Positions 10,101-20,979 of a stretch of DNA of 64,000 nucleotides are shown here, in pieces. Under the pieces are notes generated by a model, which saw only the letters and a program-made list of their open reading frames with translations, did not search any database and was not told where the DNA came from. A program made the position numbers and the translations under genes. This DNA is from Heliocidaris tuberculata (taxonomy: Eukaryota > Echinodermata > Echinoidea > Camarodonta > Echinometridae), in assembly GCA_025618425.1 (NCBI GenBank), contig CM046835.1, positions 19,189,374 through 19,253,373 of the forward strand. Direction: 5' to 3'. Within the stretch, counting starts at the first letter, position 1. Every line of letters starts with the position of its first letter.

Positions 10101-12830
10101 GTGACGATGTCCCCGGTGTTTTGAGTGTGTTTCAAAACATTAATGAGCTTCTCTTCTTCTTCATCAGACACTAAAAAATGAAAAATAAAATTGACTCGTA
10201 ACACAAAACTTTGTCATCTCTTCAGCTTTCCGGACAGACGAACTGACAAGTTTCACAAGCGTCATGGACCTACGGCGTCACAAACAGCTGGGGCATTTTT
10301 AGAGCAGAGCTTAGCATGTTTGAGAAAAAGATATCAAAAATATTTTTTAAATTTATGAAACGTATTTAGATGTTTGAATAGCAAAATATAAGTTGTATAC
10401 ATCCCTGCACATCAACAGGAATCAACTTGGATTTGGGTTGCAGGGGACCTTAACGTCCAATTCTGCTCCAATGATTAGATCCTGATGTGGCCTAGCTAAT
10501 CCAGCAATCAATAATAAACTTGGACCCCTATTCTGTGATACTTTATGATTCATTACTGGCGAGGCATAGTGCAAGCCTATCAATTAGAAATTGAAAAAAA
10601 TATGCATTGCATATTCATAAAATTGCTGGATTATCACTAGTTTTGTTATGCAACATATCACATATTGTTCCATAATTACAAAGATCAACATTTTTCGCTT
10701 TATGATGAATACAAATTTGATATGAAGAATATTAAGAGGTGTCATGGTCTAGTGGATATTTCTTCGAACTGCGGATCACACGTTACGGGGTTCGAATCCC
10801 ATCTCTGCACTAATGTCCTTTGGCAAGAAATTAGTCTACATTTGCCACTCTCCACCCAGGTGGAAATGGGTACCTGATATGCTTGAGCGCTATATACTTT
10901 GGAGGCTCGGCTATGACCGGGGTAATAATGTCTAAACGCCATGAGCCTCACAACGTCACAAACATGAGCGCTAGACAAATGGCCAATATTATGAAGGAGA
11001 GAAGTTTTCAGAGTGAAAAAGGAAATTTGAAGAAAAAAAAAATCCCTTCCTCAGTGGGTAGAGCTGCCAGTGGCAGGCAAAGGGTTAATGAAATGTCATT
11101 ACTGATTTCTATTACTGACCAGCAAATTATTCTAACAGCGTATTCTTTGATCATGTACGAGTGAAGTTTCAGTGACTTAAACTCTGGTGATTCTAAAGAT
11201 AGGATTTTTACCAACCAATAAACTTTGCATTTCAAAAGTTCCTAATCATAAATCTTACACATCTTAGCCAGACAATTCAATAAAATCCTTTAAAAACAAA
11301 TTTGTGGAAAGCAGAAGTGAAAATAGACATGCATATCTGTTTTAGTATTAATCCTTGAACGCTTACACACAGCCTCAATAGGTTGGTGACACTTTTGTAG
11401 CAGCTTAGGGCATGTGGTGGGAGATGACCTCTTTGGGGGCTGAACCTTCTTCTTTGGATTGGTTGGACTTTGCTCTTTTCGGCGGACATATCGCAGCCTC
11501 TCCTCCAGGCACCCACTTGCTGGTTTCCCTTTCCTGCCCTTGATATACCATGCTTCCTGCAGCATAAAATATTTAAATGGGAATACAAAATAAATAAATA
11601 TATATTTTTTTCATTATTTTGTCCTTATTCCATGGTTAAATTTTTAAGTTAATTGCATCCCATCACCATTCGCCCCCTTTACCAACTTTGTAATATGCCT
11701 TGAGTTCAAACACGATATTTGACAGCCTGTATTTTAACAAGTGAATTAGTAAATTATGCGATGCGTAATATATGTCCCCGCCTGAAGTGTAGATCTGTGG
11801 AATGGCGTTAATTTTTGTAATTTCTGATAGATCCTTCTAGATAAATACGAGAAATGAATTATTAAATTAATATTTTGTAATCATATTGCATTTTTCATTG
11901 ATTTTGAATACATTTGCATAATTAAAGAATTTCACAATTCTGTGTAGAAGTTTGGAAGCCCCCATCAAGCCCTGTCAGATAAAACAAACAGAATCAAAAT
12001 CCGCTGCGAAATAGCGAAGTAGTATTTTTCACTGATTCTGAATAAATTTGCATAAATTTGCATAATTAAATAAATGAATTTCAAAGTTCTGTGTAGAAGT
12101 TTTGAAGCCCCCACCAAGTCCTATCAGATAAAACAATCAGAATCAAAATCGGCCAAGAAATGACAGAGAAGAAGCAAATTTTAACATTTCGAGCACACAC
12201 GGATGGATGGACAGACATACATACATACACACGCACACACGTACGGAGCCCGTTTCATAGTCCCTAGGCCTAGGCCCTCGCGAACTTAAGAAATTGTAAC
12301 TGTACAGAACTAACGAGTAATACTATCGCCGTTAGAATGAGAAAAGAATTCCTATTTTGTGAAAGCTGAATATCATTTTGCAAAAATACAAGTGTGCAAT
12401 CCCACAACAGAAAAATACTGTACACTTACGATTCTAAAGGAAATGAAAGGTCTAAATCAATCTGAAACATTTCTCCATGATTGCCTATTCCCTTGCTGGT
12501 ACTGCAGTCAACAGTGTAACGATGCAGGGACCGGGTACCTAAACGGGCGAGTACCGGTATGTACGCGCATGTTGTCAGGCGCAGCGCTGCATGCAGCAGC
12601 ATGAGTACGTACTGCACTCGCAGGGAATTGGCAACCAGGGAGAATAGCGGGCAAGTTTTGGCGACTTTACTACATTATTCAAAATATTTGGGGGATTGTT
12701 ACTGCTTCAGATGTATTATAAAAAGTTCATCATTAGAATGGTATAGTAAATATTCGTTTGGCTTACCTTCAAACACCTTTATGAGGTCTTCGAACCCCCA
12801 GTTTCGTAGTCTCTCTGCCACTGCTTCCAT
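7130..12830 (-). CDS. SAM-domain protein gene of the large element (SAMD3-like family)
   Basis: Minus-strand exons are 12767-12830 (ATG), 11367-11556, 9995-10170, 9617-9785, 8467-8585 and 7130-7450 (TAA). Exon 1 gives MEAVAERLRNWGFEDLIKVF, the start of a SAM protein-interaction domain. The other five exons have AG/GT borders and join in phase (0-1, 1-0, 0-1, 1-0, 0-stop) without a stop, giving 324 residues. These are a basic linker (LEERLRYVRRKEQ), an acidic helical block (SDEEEEKLINVL, then NRHAWIR), a VEQDF...LVEWPKM block, GLALNLLPFLF, and a C-terminal block with PFVLLIGGT, VPCKSVQAAVDIVFKMIFVLDVDY and FLEGLVYKLGG. This block order matches predicted 'SAMD3-like' proteins I recall from fish. 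Exon 1 ends in phase 1 but exon 11367-11556 starts in phase 0, so at least one exon, expected to finish the SAM domain, is missing or unseen in 11557-12766. Function is unknown; transposase or passenger are both open. Confidence 0.75.
7603..8006. mobile_element. MITE-like element with C-runs, in the last intron of the SAM gene
   Basis: The left end AACCCTAATAGAGC is matched by the inverse of the right end (GCTCTTTTAGGGTT). Just inside each end lies a CATAATGCCCCCCCC-type C-run (7628-7644 and 7961-7970). It lies wholly within the intron 7451-8466, so splicing of the gene is not interrupted. Small frames inside are not considered real. Confidence 0.55.
10737..10995 (+). mobile_element. tRNA-derived SINE, copy 1
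   Basis: The head is tRNA-like, with an A box TGGTCTAGTGG (10745-10755) and a B box GGTTCGAATCC (10789-10799), the two internal RNA polymerase III promoter elements. The body that follows (GTCCTTTGGCAAGA, CTACATTTGCCAC, CACCCAGGTGG, GGGTACCTG) is shared with the copy at 53716-53990 in the opposite orientation, so this is an interspersed family. It lies in the intron between exons 11367-11556 and 9995-10170 of the SAM gene. The 3' boundary is approximate. It is not a functional tRNA gene. Confidence 0.85.
11885..12190. repeat. two ~140-bp tandem units
   Basis: The block TTTGCATAATTAA...CTGTGTAGAAGTTT, AGCCCCCAyCAAG, CAGATAAAACAA, CAGAATCAAAATC occurs twice in a row, near 11928-11999 and 12055-12152. 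It is followed by a GGATGGATGGACAGACATACATAC simple tract (12193-12240) typical of the tail of an interspersed repeat. It falls in the region where the missing SAM exon should be. Confidence 0.65.
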
Positions 12831-12917
12831 GATGAAAGTAGAAATATGCAAACGTAAACGTTAACTGCGACGCGTGGTTCTCGTTTTCTATTGGCTCATT
12901 TCATGTCACATGATCAA

Positions 12918-13102
12918 AAGTTTTAACCAACCGTCGAACGGCGGGAATACTATATTTTAATTAACCAAGTACAGCAAACCACGGCACTTTACCCAAATGT
13001 TGGTTATTTTTTTAACCAACCAATTGAAACTGGCTTTAACGAACCACATTATCACCAAACCACGGCACTTTACCCAACAGTTGGTTATTTTTTTTAACCA
13101 AC
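12918..13102. repeat. right subterminal AACCAAC array
   Basis: TTTTAACCAACCGTCG, TTAACCAAGTA, then two copies of a block reading CAAACCACGGCACTTTACCC followed by a TTGGTTATTTTTTTAACCAACCA-type palindrome. This is the counterpart of the left array and, with the CACTCTAAAAA terminus, defines the right end of the element. The SAM gene's ATG lies about 90 bp inside it, so its promoter probably overlaps this array. Confidence 0.75.
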
Positions 13103-13143
13103 CAGTTTTAATACGTAAAAATTTTACCAGTGTTTTTAGAGTG

Positions 13144-13801
13144 TAGACCTTCTCTGCACATGAAGATTGTGTGGACTCATGTCATTCACTGGTACTTCTA
13201 ATAAAATACAACAAATATAGTGATTTTGGTTTAATTTCAGTTAGCTTTTGTTGACTAACTATTTTGTTATAAAGTGTTAGATATCATACTTCTATTGTGA
13301 GCATATCCATGTAGATCATTTACCTTGCTGTATATGGAATATTGGTATTTCAGCTCATTATGTATGAAAAGGGGATGAGAGTGGGAGAGTAAATTTCCGT
13401 TAAAAAACTTCACCATAATAACCACACTCTGTGGTGATTTAGGTTCTTCTTCTCTTCTGAAATATTCAAAAACTGTTTCCTTTTGCTTGGGATTTTCAGC
13501 GGATGCAGAGTACATGGAATGGAAAGAACATCTAATAAATATACAGGATGGGGTGGTAACATGATACTTTCCTGCTGCACATGCGTGTGTTTCTCTGGTT
13601 CCTCTTCTTGTTAACTGCAACATGAGTACTTTATGCCCTTACAAATGACAGGATGTCATTTTTTGTTTGCAATATCAGAACCGGTGAGAGGATACCATGT
13701 ACGCTTTCATATCCTCCCAAGCTAGAAAATGCTCCCATATATAGCACATACAAAGCATCTCTAAAGGCTTTACATACATGTGTGTAATTAACCTTGGTTT
13801 T

Positions 13802-13806
<5 letters not shown>
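13144..13806. other. gene-free flank of the large element
   Basis: A 118-codon minus frame at 13267-13623 includes a stretch with some coding character (ETVFEYFRREEEPKSPQ) and a GTAAAT donor near 13323. I found no partner exon and do not call it a gene. Confidence 0.3.

Positions 13807-13841
<35 letters not shown>
13807..13841. repeat. (AT)n microsatellite
   Basis: About 17 uninterrupted AT units. Confidence 0.95.
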
Positions 13842-13844
<3 letters not shown>

Positions 13845-15986
13845 GAGCATGCTCACAATATGTACACCATTTCCACTCTCTGGGGAGTTTTCTTACCATA
13901 TGGTCACTGTTACTGACTGGCAAGTTTTGCTGAATGCAGATGTGGCAAAACGACGGGCTCGGACATTGGAAGTGGGGGGGGGGCACCTTTTGTTTGACAG
14001 AAAAAGGTGGCCCCACCCCCCCCCCCCCCCTCCACTTACATTGTCTAAGCCTGATGTTCCACCGCCTCTGGTCTAATGACTAATATAATATCAGCATTTT
14101 ACTGAGTCTCCATTTCTCTCTCACATGCGGATTCATGTTTTTCTGGACAACATTGTTGCCATTCGGGGTCTCGAACTCACAAACTTATAGCTTCCCAAGT
14201 GTTTTCACCACATGACTACTAGACCTTTTCTTTTTTATCAGGTTGAATAACTTTATAAAAAATAAATGCCAGGTTTGAGCAGAACCTACAAGATAAATCC
14301 CAAACCAGGTAAGTAGGATTCATTGCAAAGAAATTCCATACCATCATCACCCATACTTTTTGGCTGATGCTGCAATATATAGCATAACAAGTTAAATAAC
14401 ACTTATAAATGAAATTAGATTAATGACTAGATTATTATCAACCAAGGTTACACATTAGTCATTTGGATCTGAATCATGAACATACTTAATGCAAAGGAAA
14501 AATATAACTAAAAAGGGGAAAAGTAGGCCACATATTGTAAATGAAATTGGGACAAGAGTAGCTCCAGGGCTAGAAATATGCTTCAATTAACTTGCAAACA
14601 TATCCAGCTGAACATTGGCCTTCAGGGAACATTTCATGCAAATCCCTTTTCTGTACCATTTGGAAACACTTGATTTTCAATTACAGACAAAATGCCATGA
14701 GCAGAGCAGCTAGGAGCAAAATGTGCAGGCACCACTCTTGGCTGTCAGATATTCATATTTACCAGTCCAGCCCACATGAAATGTAGAACACTTGGTGGAT
14801 TTAGTGAGCACAACCACCCATGCCCCCACCCCCTTTGAGGCCCAAATGACATACCTTATTACGAAACACCTTAAATATGCTCTCATTTCAAACATGATAA
14901 CTTCCTTTTGTTTTGTTTTTTGTTTGTTTGTTTGTTTTTTAATGCTTGGCAGAAAAATTCTGACTTATGCACCTCCCCTCCTTTTTACAAAATCCTGGAT
15001 CTGCCCCTGTAGAATGCAGAAGACACTGAGATGAGAATGTAGCTAGGCAAATGACATTCTCTTGACATGATTTGACAGAATGGAACCAAGTAAATTTGTT
15101 CTAGGCGAGAGCTGCGAGACAGTCCAGACCTAAGTGATTAGAGGAATTTTTGTAGAGAGAGAGAAAAAAAGGGAATATTGCGTAGTGAAAGATGCTGATT
15201 ACATTATTTAAAGGATAACAGAAGGGTATCATCTTCTGAAAGCCAGATGTATGTAAATCTGTGTAATTCATTAATTATACAGAGTTAAAGTAATACAGTG
15301 CTCGCCAGTCATTTTTGGGGGGTGAAAATGTGTTTTCTTGATGCATATCTACTTGGTGAAAAACCAAATCATCAGTTAGCTTTTGTTCAATTAAGAGGCC
15401 GGTATGAATCATCGTTTTGTGTCCGGCCATACAAATCTATTTTCCCCTAAAAATGTACCACTCTCTGTTGGGAATTCATCAGTTTTCATTATTTTGAGAA
15501 TCATCACCATGACTAGAAGCTCATCTATGATATGTAAGATCGGAAACAATTTCATCCTTGTGATATTCATTTTGAGGCTACAAACATTGCTTCCTAAATA
15601 TGCTCTACCAGTACCATACCTATCAGCATTTTCAACTACATTTAGTGCAATAGCACAAATATATCTTATGACAAAAGGGAAATGTAAACTTGGTTCACTA
15701 ATGCACTTTTTAAGGCAAATATACAAGCCTGACTTAAAACCATTTCTGTGTGGTACATTGTATTGCAAAGATGGGGGAGGGGAGAGCTGGCATTGTGATA
15801 TTGAGAGGTTAGTAACGTCACTGCCCCGACACACATCCCTACCAGTATCTCTTTCTAGAAAATAATATCCACTCACAGTTGCTGCTGAAGCTCTGATTCC
15901 ATGGCTTTGATCGCAAAAAGCTTCAAAAAATTGAAATTTTCTAAGCATTGCTGTGGGTTCATTGAATTTGTTGGTTAATGTATCAG
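13842..15986. other. gene-free stretch with G/C runs and a long antisense frame pair
   Basis: A G-run (13975-13983) and a C-run (14015-14030) face each other across a short spacer. The segment ending near 15009 with CCTGGATCTGCCCCTG resembles the end of a dispersed repeat. At 15404-15948 both strands are open over 150 codons. I do not recognise either product. Confidence 0.3.
15409..15948 (-). other. unrecognised 179-codon open frame
   Basis: The frame starts MLRKFQFFEAFCDQS and ends before a TAA near 15409. It contains no domain, signal peptide or repeat I recognise. The opposite strand is open for 153 codons over almost the same interval, so one of them is certainly a shadow and both may be chance. 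It lies just upstream of a possible plus-strand terminal exon (15987-16061). Kept only because its length is unusual for this AT-rich background. Confidence 0.15.
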
Positions 15987-16061
15987 ATCTGTGCCACCAG
16001 CTGCAGACGGATGGCCGATGAAGAGGAAATTCATGCTGCTCTCTGTAACCTGAAGATATAG
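15987..16061 (+). CDS. possible 3'-terminal exon of an unrecognised gene
   Basis: After a CAG acceptor (15984-15986) 24 codons run to TAG at 16059-16061. The peptide ends RRMADEEEIHAALCNLKI, an acidic amphipathic tail that looks coding (GCC GAT GAA GAG GAA ATT CAT GCT GCT CTC). The ~1.5 kb that follows is unique AT-rich DNA with no frame, as expected for a 3' untranslated region. No upstream partner exon was found, the polypyrimidine tract is weak, and I do not recognise the protein. Confidence 0.3.
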   Translation: MCATSCRRMADEEEIHAALCNLKI

Positions 16062-17579
16062 CATTTTTACGAAGTAGTACATGGTGAATTGTGGTGATTG
16101 TATCTTTTCTGATTTATGGTAAGGTCGGAATTACAAAATTAATTTTGAAATTTTTTAAAGATGTGCCATTTCAATTGATTTTTTTAGCCTAGAGTTTGCT
16201 GCTTGTGAACATAGCCATGTTTTGCACATTTATATTGCATAGCATTATTTATACATTTATCATTTTTATTCTTTTTGAAGAATGGATCCTATCATTCTAA
16301 GTGCAAAATGTTTATGAATATTGGAATGAGCTGTGATAAGTTTTGATGTTGCACAATTTTCTATGAAAATACTTACTTTGGAAGAAGTATCACCGTATTT
16401 ATCCAGTGCTGAACAGTTCATTTGATATGTTATTTCCCTTGTGATATTCGTAAAACAGTGAACTTATTCCATAGTAATGTACCAGTTTTGCTGTTTATTT
16501 TCAATTGGAAATTATCCTGAATTCTCCTCATTGAACTAAATACTGGTATGAACAATGTGGAATACGCATGTAGTAAGTATATGACTGCATAAGTACCTAA
16601 TATCTTTTTCGAAATTTCAGTCAGCTATATTTATATTATCTCTATAGTTTCATTGTAAATATTTTCATTCTATTAAGTGCCATGATTTCACTTTATTAAT
16701 AATCTTTCTTCTAAATAGACTCAGTTCAACTGCAAGAGCATTTTGAGAAAAAGACTGGATGTGTGTGAAATGTACATGATTTAGTTATGATTTTATATCA
16801 TTCGTTGGAATGTTCATACTCTGATTTGTGTTACAAGCATTGTATTATGAATAATCCAACCTCTGCCTGAATTGCTGTCAAAGAAACATTCGATTTTGAT
16901 GAGAACTGCTAGAAGATGGTCTGTTGTTGACAGTTAATAATTGAACCAAATGCATGACAACCATATAAACAGAAGAGAGGTGTGAGCTCAAAACGTGACA
17001 GTGAGATGAAGTAAATAGCATGTGTGTTTGATCAGCTGTCTCACCATGGGTTGGTAGAGATAGGAAGTAGCACTACTCCTCCTCCCATTTTGGATTGTCA
17101 ATAATCTTCAGGTCTAGGTGAAGGTAGTGCTGATGATTGGCACAGCTTTTCCTATTGTATTTCAATTGCCTTTTAATATCACCCATTTATCAAAGGCTTC
17201 AATTAAATGTACAATCTATAATGTGCGCACCTGTCATTGATGACCTTCTGAAATATCAATCAAAGACAGAAAATTCTTTGATTGGAAATTGGCCAAAAAT
17301 ACAATATTGAATTTGTTTATTCCCTTTTTAATTATTAATAACTATAGCTGCTCTTTCTATAGCATCCAGGCATGCTGCATTTTAAGAAATTTATTTTCAA
17401 AGATTTTTCAGAGAACCACTGTGGTTTGATATATTGAATAAATTGGAATTGAAAATGGCAAAGCTTCACAGAAAAAAATTCTGAAGATTAAACAAAAAAT
17501 TGTAGGATGGTAGTCTGTTTTTGTCAGCTGCCTCTCTGATCATCATTTCAGGAGCAACACTTCCTGTCTGGATGAAACA
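16062..17579. other. unique AT-rich DNA, possibly 3' untranslated
   Basis: No repeat or frame is seen. Several AATAAA-like words occur (e.g. TTGAATAAATT near 17435). If 15987-16061 is a real terminal exon this would be its 3' UTR and downstream flank. Confidence 0.3.
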
Positions 17580-17910
17580 CAGTGTTAAATGTTACACATG
17601 GTGTGACCACAGAGTGGATATGGAACATTTAATCATGTTCATGATGAAATTATAAAATATTTGATGTACTCTACTCTCACTCTGTGACACATTGCAGCCA
17701 CAGAAAGAATGACTGTCTACTAACCATAGTGACCACAGTAGATGCGGAACACTTTCATCATGTTCCTTCTGATGACTGTGAAAATGCAGTGTTTCCCCTG
17801 ATTTCACACTGTGACACATTGCCACCACAAAGAGATTGACTGCATACTAACCACTGTTACCACATATTAAACATTAAAACACTTTCAAAGTGTTGACAAT
17901 GAATTTGAAC
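17580..17910. repeat. ~130-bp tandem repeat, about 2.5 units
   Basis: The words GTGACCACAG, CTGTGACACATTGC, AGATTGACTGCATACTAACCA (with variants) and CATGTTC recur with ~130-bp spacing and moderate divergence. Confidence 0.7.
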
Positions 17911-18218
17911 GAATTGTTTTTGCACTTGTTATTTTTGTACATAAAAGGGAAATGAGAGAAAGAAAAAGAAAAATAAACTCAAACTTTATCAGAATCAGGA
18001 GGTACAAAATAGAAGAATAAATACATATAGATTAAGAAATATACATACCAGTAGAAAAAATATAAATAGATTAATAAATACACTAACAAACAGAGTATTC
18101 TACTGTATAATATGACAAGAAACTTTGTGAATTGTTGATGGTTGTTTTCGTGGCAAGGAATTTTTTGCTAACAAAATTCTTGAAACTTTCTTGAATGCAA
18201 AAGTTTTTTGTTTTACGG
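17911..18218. other. gene-free, nothing recognised
   Basis: A-rich; no frame or repeat boundary identified. Confidence 0.4.
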
Positions 18219-19063
18219 TACCGTACTGTCACCAGTCGTGGCGAAGTTTGGCAGTTTTAGGTTAATAATTTTAAGAAAATACCATATTTGTTGAGGAATT
18301 ATGCACCATTCGATGCCAATAATGCTTATGAATAAAATGAACTCGAAATATTGCGTCTCCTACGGCGCGAACGCTACTGCAGCGCTTCTACAGGGCTTTT
18401 GCTGCTCCAATGTGACCGCACATTGTACCAGTGGTAATACACCCACTGCCAATGGTATTGAGAAGGAAGGATTCATCTAAGATAAATCACTATATTGTAA
18501 AAATATTAAGTTAGTACACGGGGCGCTACGAATTACGCAGTTAGCTATATGGCTATTGCATTGCCTTTGCGGGATTGCGCATGCCCACTGTGTATTGCGC
18601 TTGTTGGGCTGCCTACGTCATGATTTGTGTGTTGTAGGAATGGAGCTTCACGACTGGAACATATCATGATTGGCAAGACAACCAACTTTGAACTTATTTC
18701 CAAGTATTTTTCAAGCAATAATTTTGTTTGACTATGGAACTTAAGCACTGTTACATCAATAAACAGAAAATATGATATAGATTATTCATTTTGTTTCAGT
18801 CTGCTAAAGAAGAAGTTCTTGCTTTACCAAGAAATTAGCAGAACATAAAAAAGCCGCGTGGATCATTCTCTTTGGAAACGAACTTTGTGCGATCGGCAGC
18901 GAGCGAAATTCTGGATATTTGTTCCTTATTTATTTTGGTACAATATCTGCCAGCCAATCGCATCCATTCATTACGCACTGAACAGAGTGGGGCAGTTGAC
19001 TTAGGTCATTGCAGCAATGAAGCTATATTACATGGGTGCGCCACGACTGGTGACAGTACGGTA
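18219..19063. mobile_element. TIR element, 845 bp, perfect 25-bp ends
   Basis: 18219-18243 (starts TACCGTACTGTCACCAG, ends GTGGCG) and 19039-19063 are exact inverse copies over 25 bp. The interior has patches of higher GC (CTACGGCGCGAACGCTACTG, GCGGGATTGCGCATGCCC) and no transposase frame. Perfect ends suggest a young insertion or strong selection on the ends. No target duplication is seen directly outside. It might instead be two separate insertions of a smaller repeat in opposite orientation. Confidence 0.6.
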
Positions 19064-19241
19064 GTGTGAATCATAAAGGAGATGCATATGACGCACATAG
19101 AAACAGTTTTATTGTGCTTTGCTACAGGATGCAGAGCTGATGCTGTTCAATTTTCCATTAACTTACTCTTATATGCAAATGCTACTACTAGGTGATGTTG
19201 TGAAATGTATCACATATGACATTAATCTTTTATCAATTCAA

Positions 19242-20118
19242 TTTTTTTTTTTTCAATTCATTTATTTCATTCTCCATAAAAATACACAAATAATTATGAT
19301 ACATGATACATGAGATAAAAATTGTGACATAAAACAAACTTAAGGTACATGATTAATATGATAACATGATGTACATTTAAAAAAAAAAAAATTAAATGAG
19401 AGACATTTTATGGGAATGGGGGGTCAACAAAAAGAGCATTTAGCCTTATAAAACGTTGACCCCTTTGATAAATCATAAAGCAAGTAAATCGGATACACAA
19501 AAAGTCAAACAGAAAGAAAGAAGCAAACACAGAGAGAAAGCAAATCAAATCAATCAATCTCATACATACTCACAAGATGGGATTTAAAATATTTTTTAAA
19601 ACTCTTCAAAAAAGGAATATTTCTTAAAGTGTTTGGGATATTGTTCCATACTACTGGACCTTTAAAAAAAATTGAATTTTTTGAAACATTTGTTCTAATT
19701 TTGGGCAAATGAAAATTTGAGGCATTACGAGTCTTGTAATCATGGATACTACAATTTAAGGAAAATTTTGAAATTATGTAAGGCGGTAATAGACCTTTTG
19801 AACACATGAACATAAGAATGGCAATATTAAAAATATTTATATCATATACATTTAACATATTTAACTGGTTGAAAATTGGTAATGAGTGGGCATTATATGG
19901 CACATTGGAAATTATACAGACTGCTTTTTTCTGGAGTATGAATAATTTAGCCATGAATTAATCATTCCCATTAGCCCAAGCAATGTTACAATAATTAATG
20001 TGTGACAAAATCATTGAATGATATAACATAATTAAAATATATCTGGGGAAATGTTTTAAGCGAAAAAGAACACCCACACATCGATTAACTTCATCCAAAA
20101 ATGAAAAAGAAAATTATT
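19242..20118 (-). pseudogene. 5'-truncated LINE with reverse-transcriptase C-terminus
   Basis: Minus strand. From about 20118 the frame reads SFLDEVNRCVGVLFRLKHFP, then MILSHINYCNIAWANGN, then an in-frame TAA (19958-19960), then KLFILQKKAVCIISN, LLPPYIISKF, YKTRNASNFHLPKIRTN and IFFKGPVVWNNIPNTLRN to a stop near 19550. This is the standard C-terminal region of non-LTR retrotransposon reverse transcriptases (HxNYCNIxW, LQKKAxRII, GPxxWNxxP). A T-run at 19242-19253 is the poly(A) tail in this orientation, and 19254-19549 is the 3' untranslated part. The internal stop and the lost 5' part make it dead. Clade not determined. Confidence 0.85.
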
Positions 20119-20273
20119 GATGTGACCATTAACTAATGGTATTGATTCCAGAAAGAACCATTAGTTAATTGTCATATCAAGATATTTTTCATTTCATTGA
20201 AACAAATGAATTTAAAAAAAATCATGTTGTAAGGGACACATTTTACAGAATCGCCTTCTCTGTTTACTTCCAT

Positions 20274-20890
20274 GTTTTGCTAGTTCCATGCACTGGTTCT
20301 CTTCAAGCCACTAATATATCCTTCTTACCTCCTAAATTATTATGGCAAAGGTACATACGCAGACAATCATAGACTGATCTCTCACATTTTGGAAAGGTTA
20401 ATGAGTTTTGGGTTATTGCAGACAGTCCAAGAAATTCTCTTGATTCTGTCACTTATTTGGGTCCCATGTTCATGCTAACAACATTTCTGAGCTATAGCGA
20501 TGATCTGACATGAAACATCAGTGTACTCTTTTTTTCTTTTTCTGTAATTAAAACATTACTTTATTGATTATGCCAAAGATTTGAATTGATATTCCTCCAA
20601 AGATGACTGTAGAATATGTCCTTTGTATTTTCAAGTGTAAATCATTGGGGTCCTTATGTAGCTGGATATGGTAATTAGCAAAATGTAAACTCATAATTTG
20701 GATTAAAAAGTGATTGTGGGAGCATATATCTCTTTTCTCTGTCTAGTATGCTTTTGCTGAGGGAAGAGATATTATGCCTTTGTATCTTTCCCTCTCTCTC
20801 TTAGAGTACTTTGGAGAGAAAAGAGATCTCAAGTCTGTGAATTGAAAAGGACATTCTCTTTTCAACAACCCTAAAAAACAACGTACATAT
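20274..20890. repeat. local duplication, copy 1
   Basis: Contains TTTTGCTAGTTCCATG...GAGCTATAGCGATG and then GGGGTCCTTATGTAGCTGG and GAGAAAAGAGATCTCAAGTC. The same blocks in the same order occur at 20980-21240 and 22063-22300. The diverged copies (roughly four bases in five at the best blocks) imply an old tandem duplication. Confidence 0.75.
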
Positions 20891-20979
20891 CTCTCATTCA
20901 CTCTATGTGTACTCTATACAGTCAAGTAATTCTGTCTCATATTGCTCTAATAAGCAAATGCTCCTTCGTTATTCACCTG

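Larger units (their letters stand above)
2819..13143. mobile_element. ~10.3-kb putative DNA transposon carrying a SAM-domain gene
   Basis: The left end reads CACTCTAAAAA at 2819 and the right end is its exact inverse, TTTTTAGAGTG, ending at 13143. Both ends are flanked by TA, which may be a 2-bp target duplication or part of a 13-bp TIR. Just inside each end is a cluster of TTAACCAAC/GTTGGTTAA words (2835-3245 and 12918-13102), as expected for subterminal transposase-binding repeats. The only gene seen inside starts about 310 bp from the right end and runs leftwards (7130-12830). The interior also holds a LINE tail, a long-TIR element, a C-run MITE and a SINE, so the insertion is old or tolerates insertions. 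I recognise no known transposase (no clear DDE, hAT, P or helicase domain). The superfamily is therefore unassigned and the SAM protein is the only candidate. Confidence 0.7.

Noticed and set aside
10737..10812. A tRNA gene
   Set aside because: A and B boxes are good, but the acceptor and anticodon arms do not fold well and the same head is fused to a SINE body in two places.
10742..11235. Several short frames on both strands
   Set aside because: They run through the SINE and intron of the SAM gene and have no splice or family support.
13267..13623. 118-codon minus frame with a GTAAAT donor
   Set aside because: A short stretch looks coding, but no acceptor or partner exon was found and no family is recognised.
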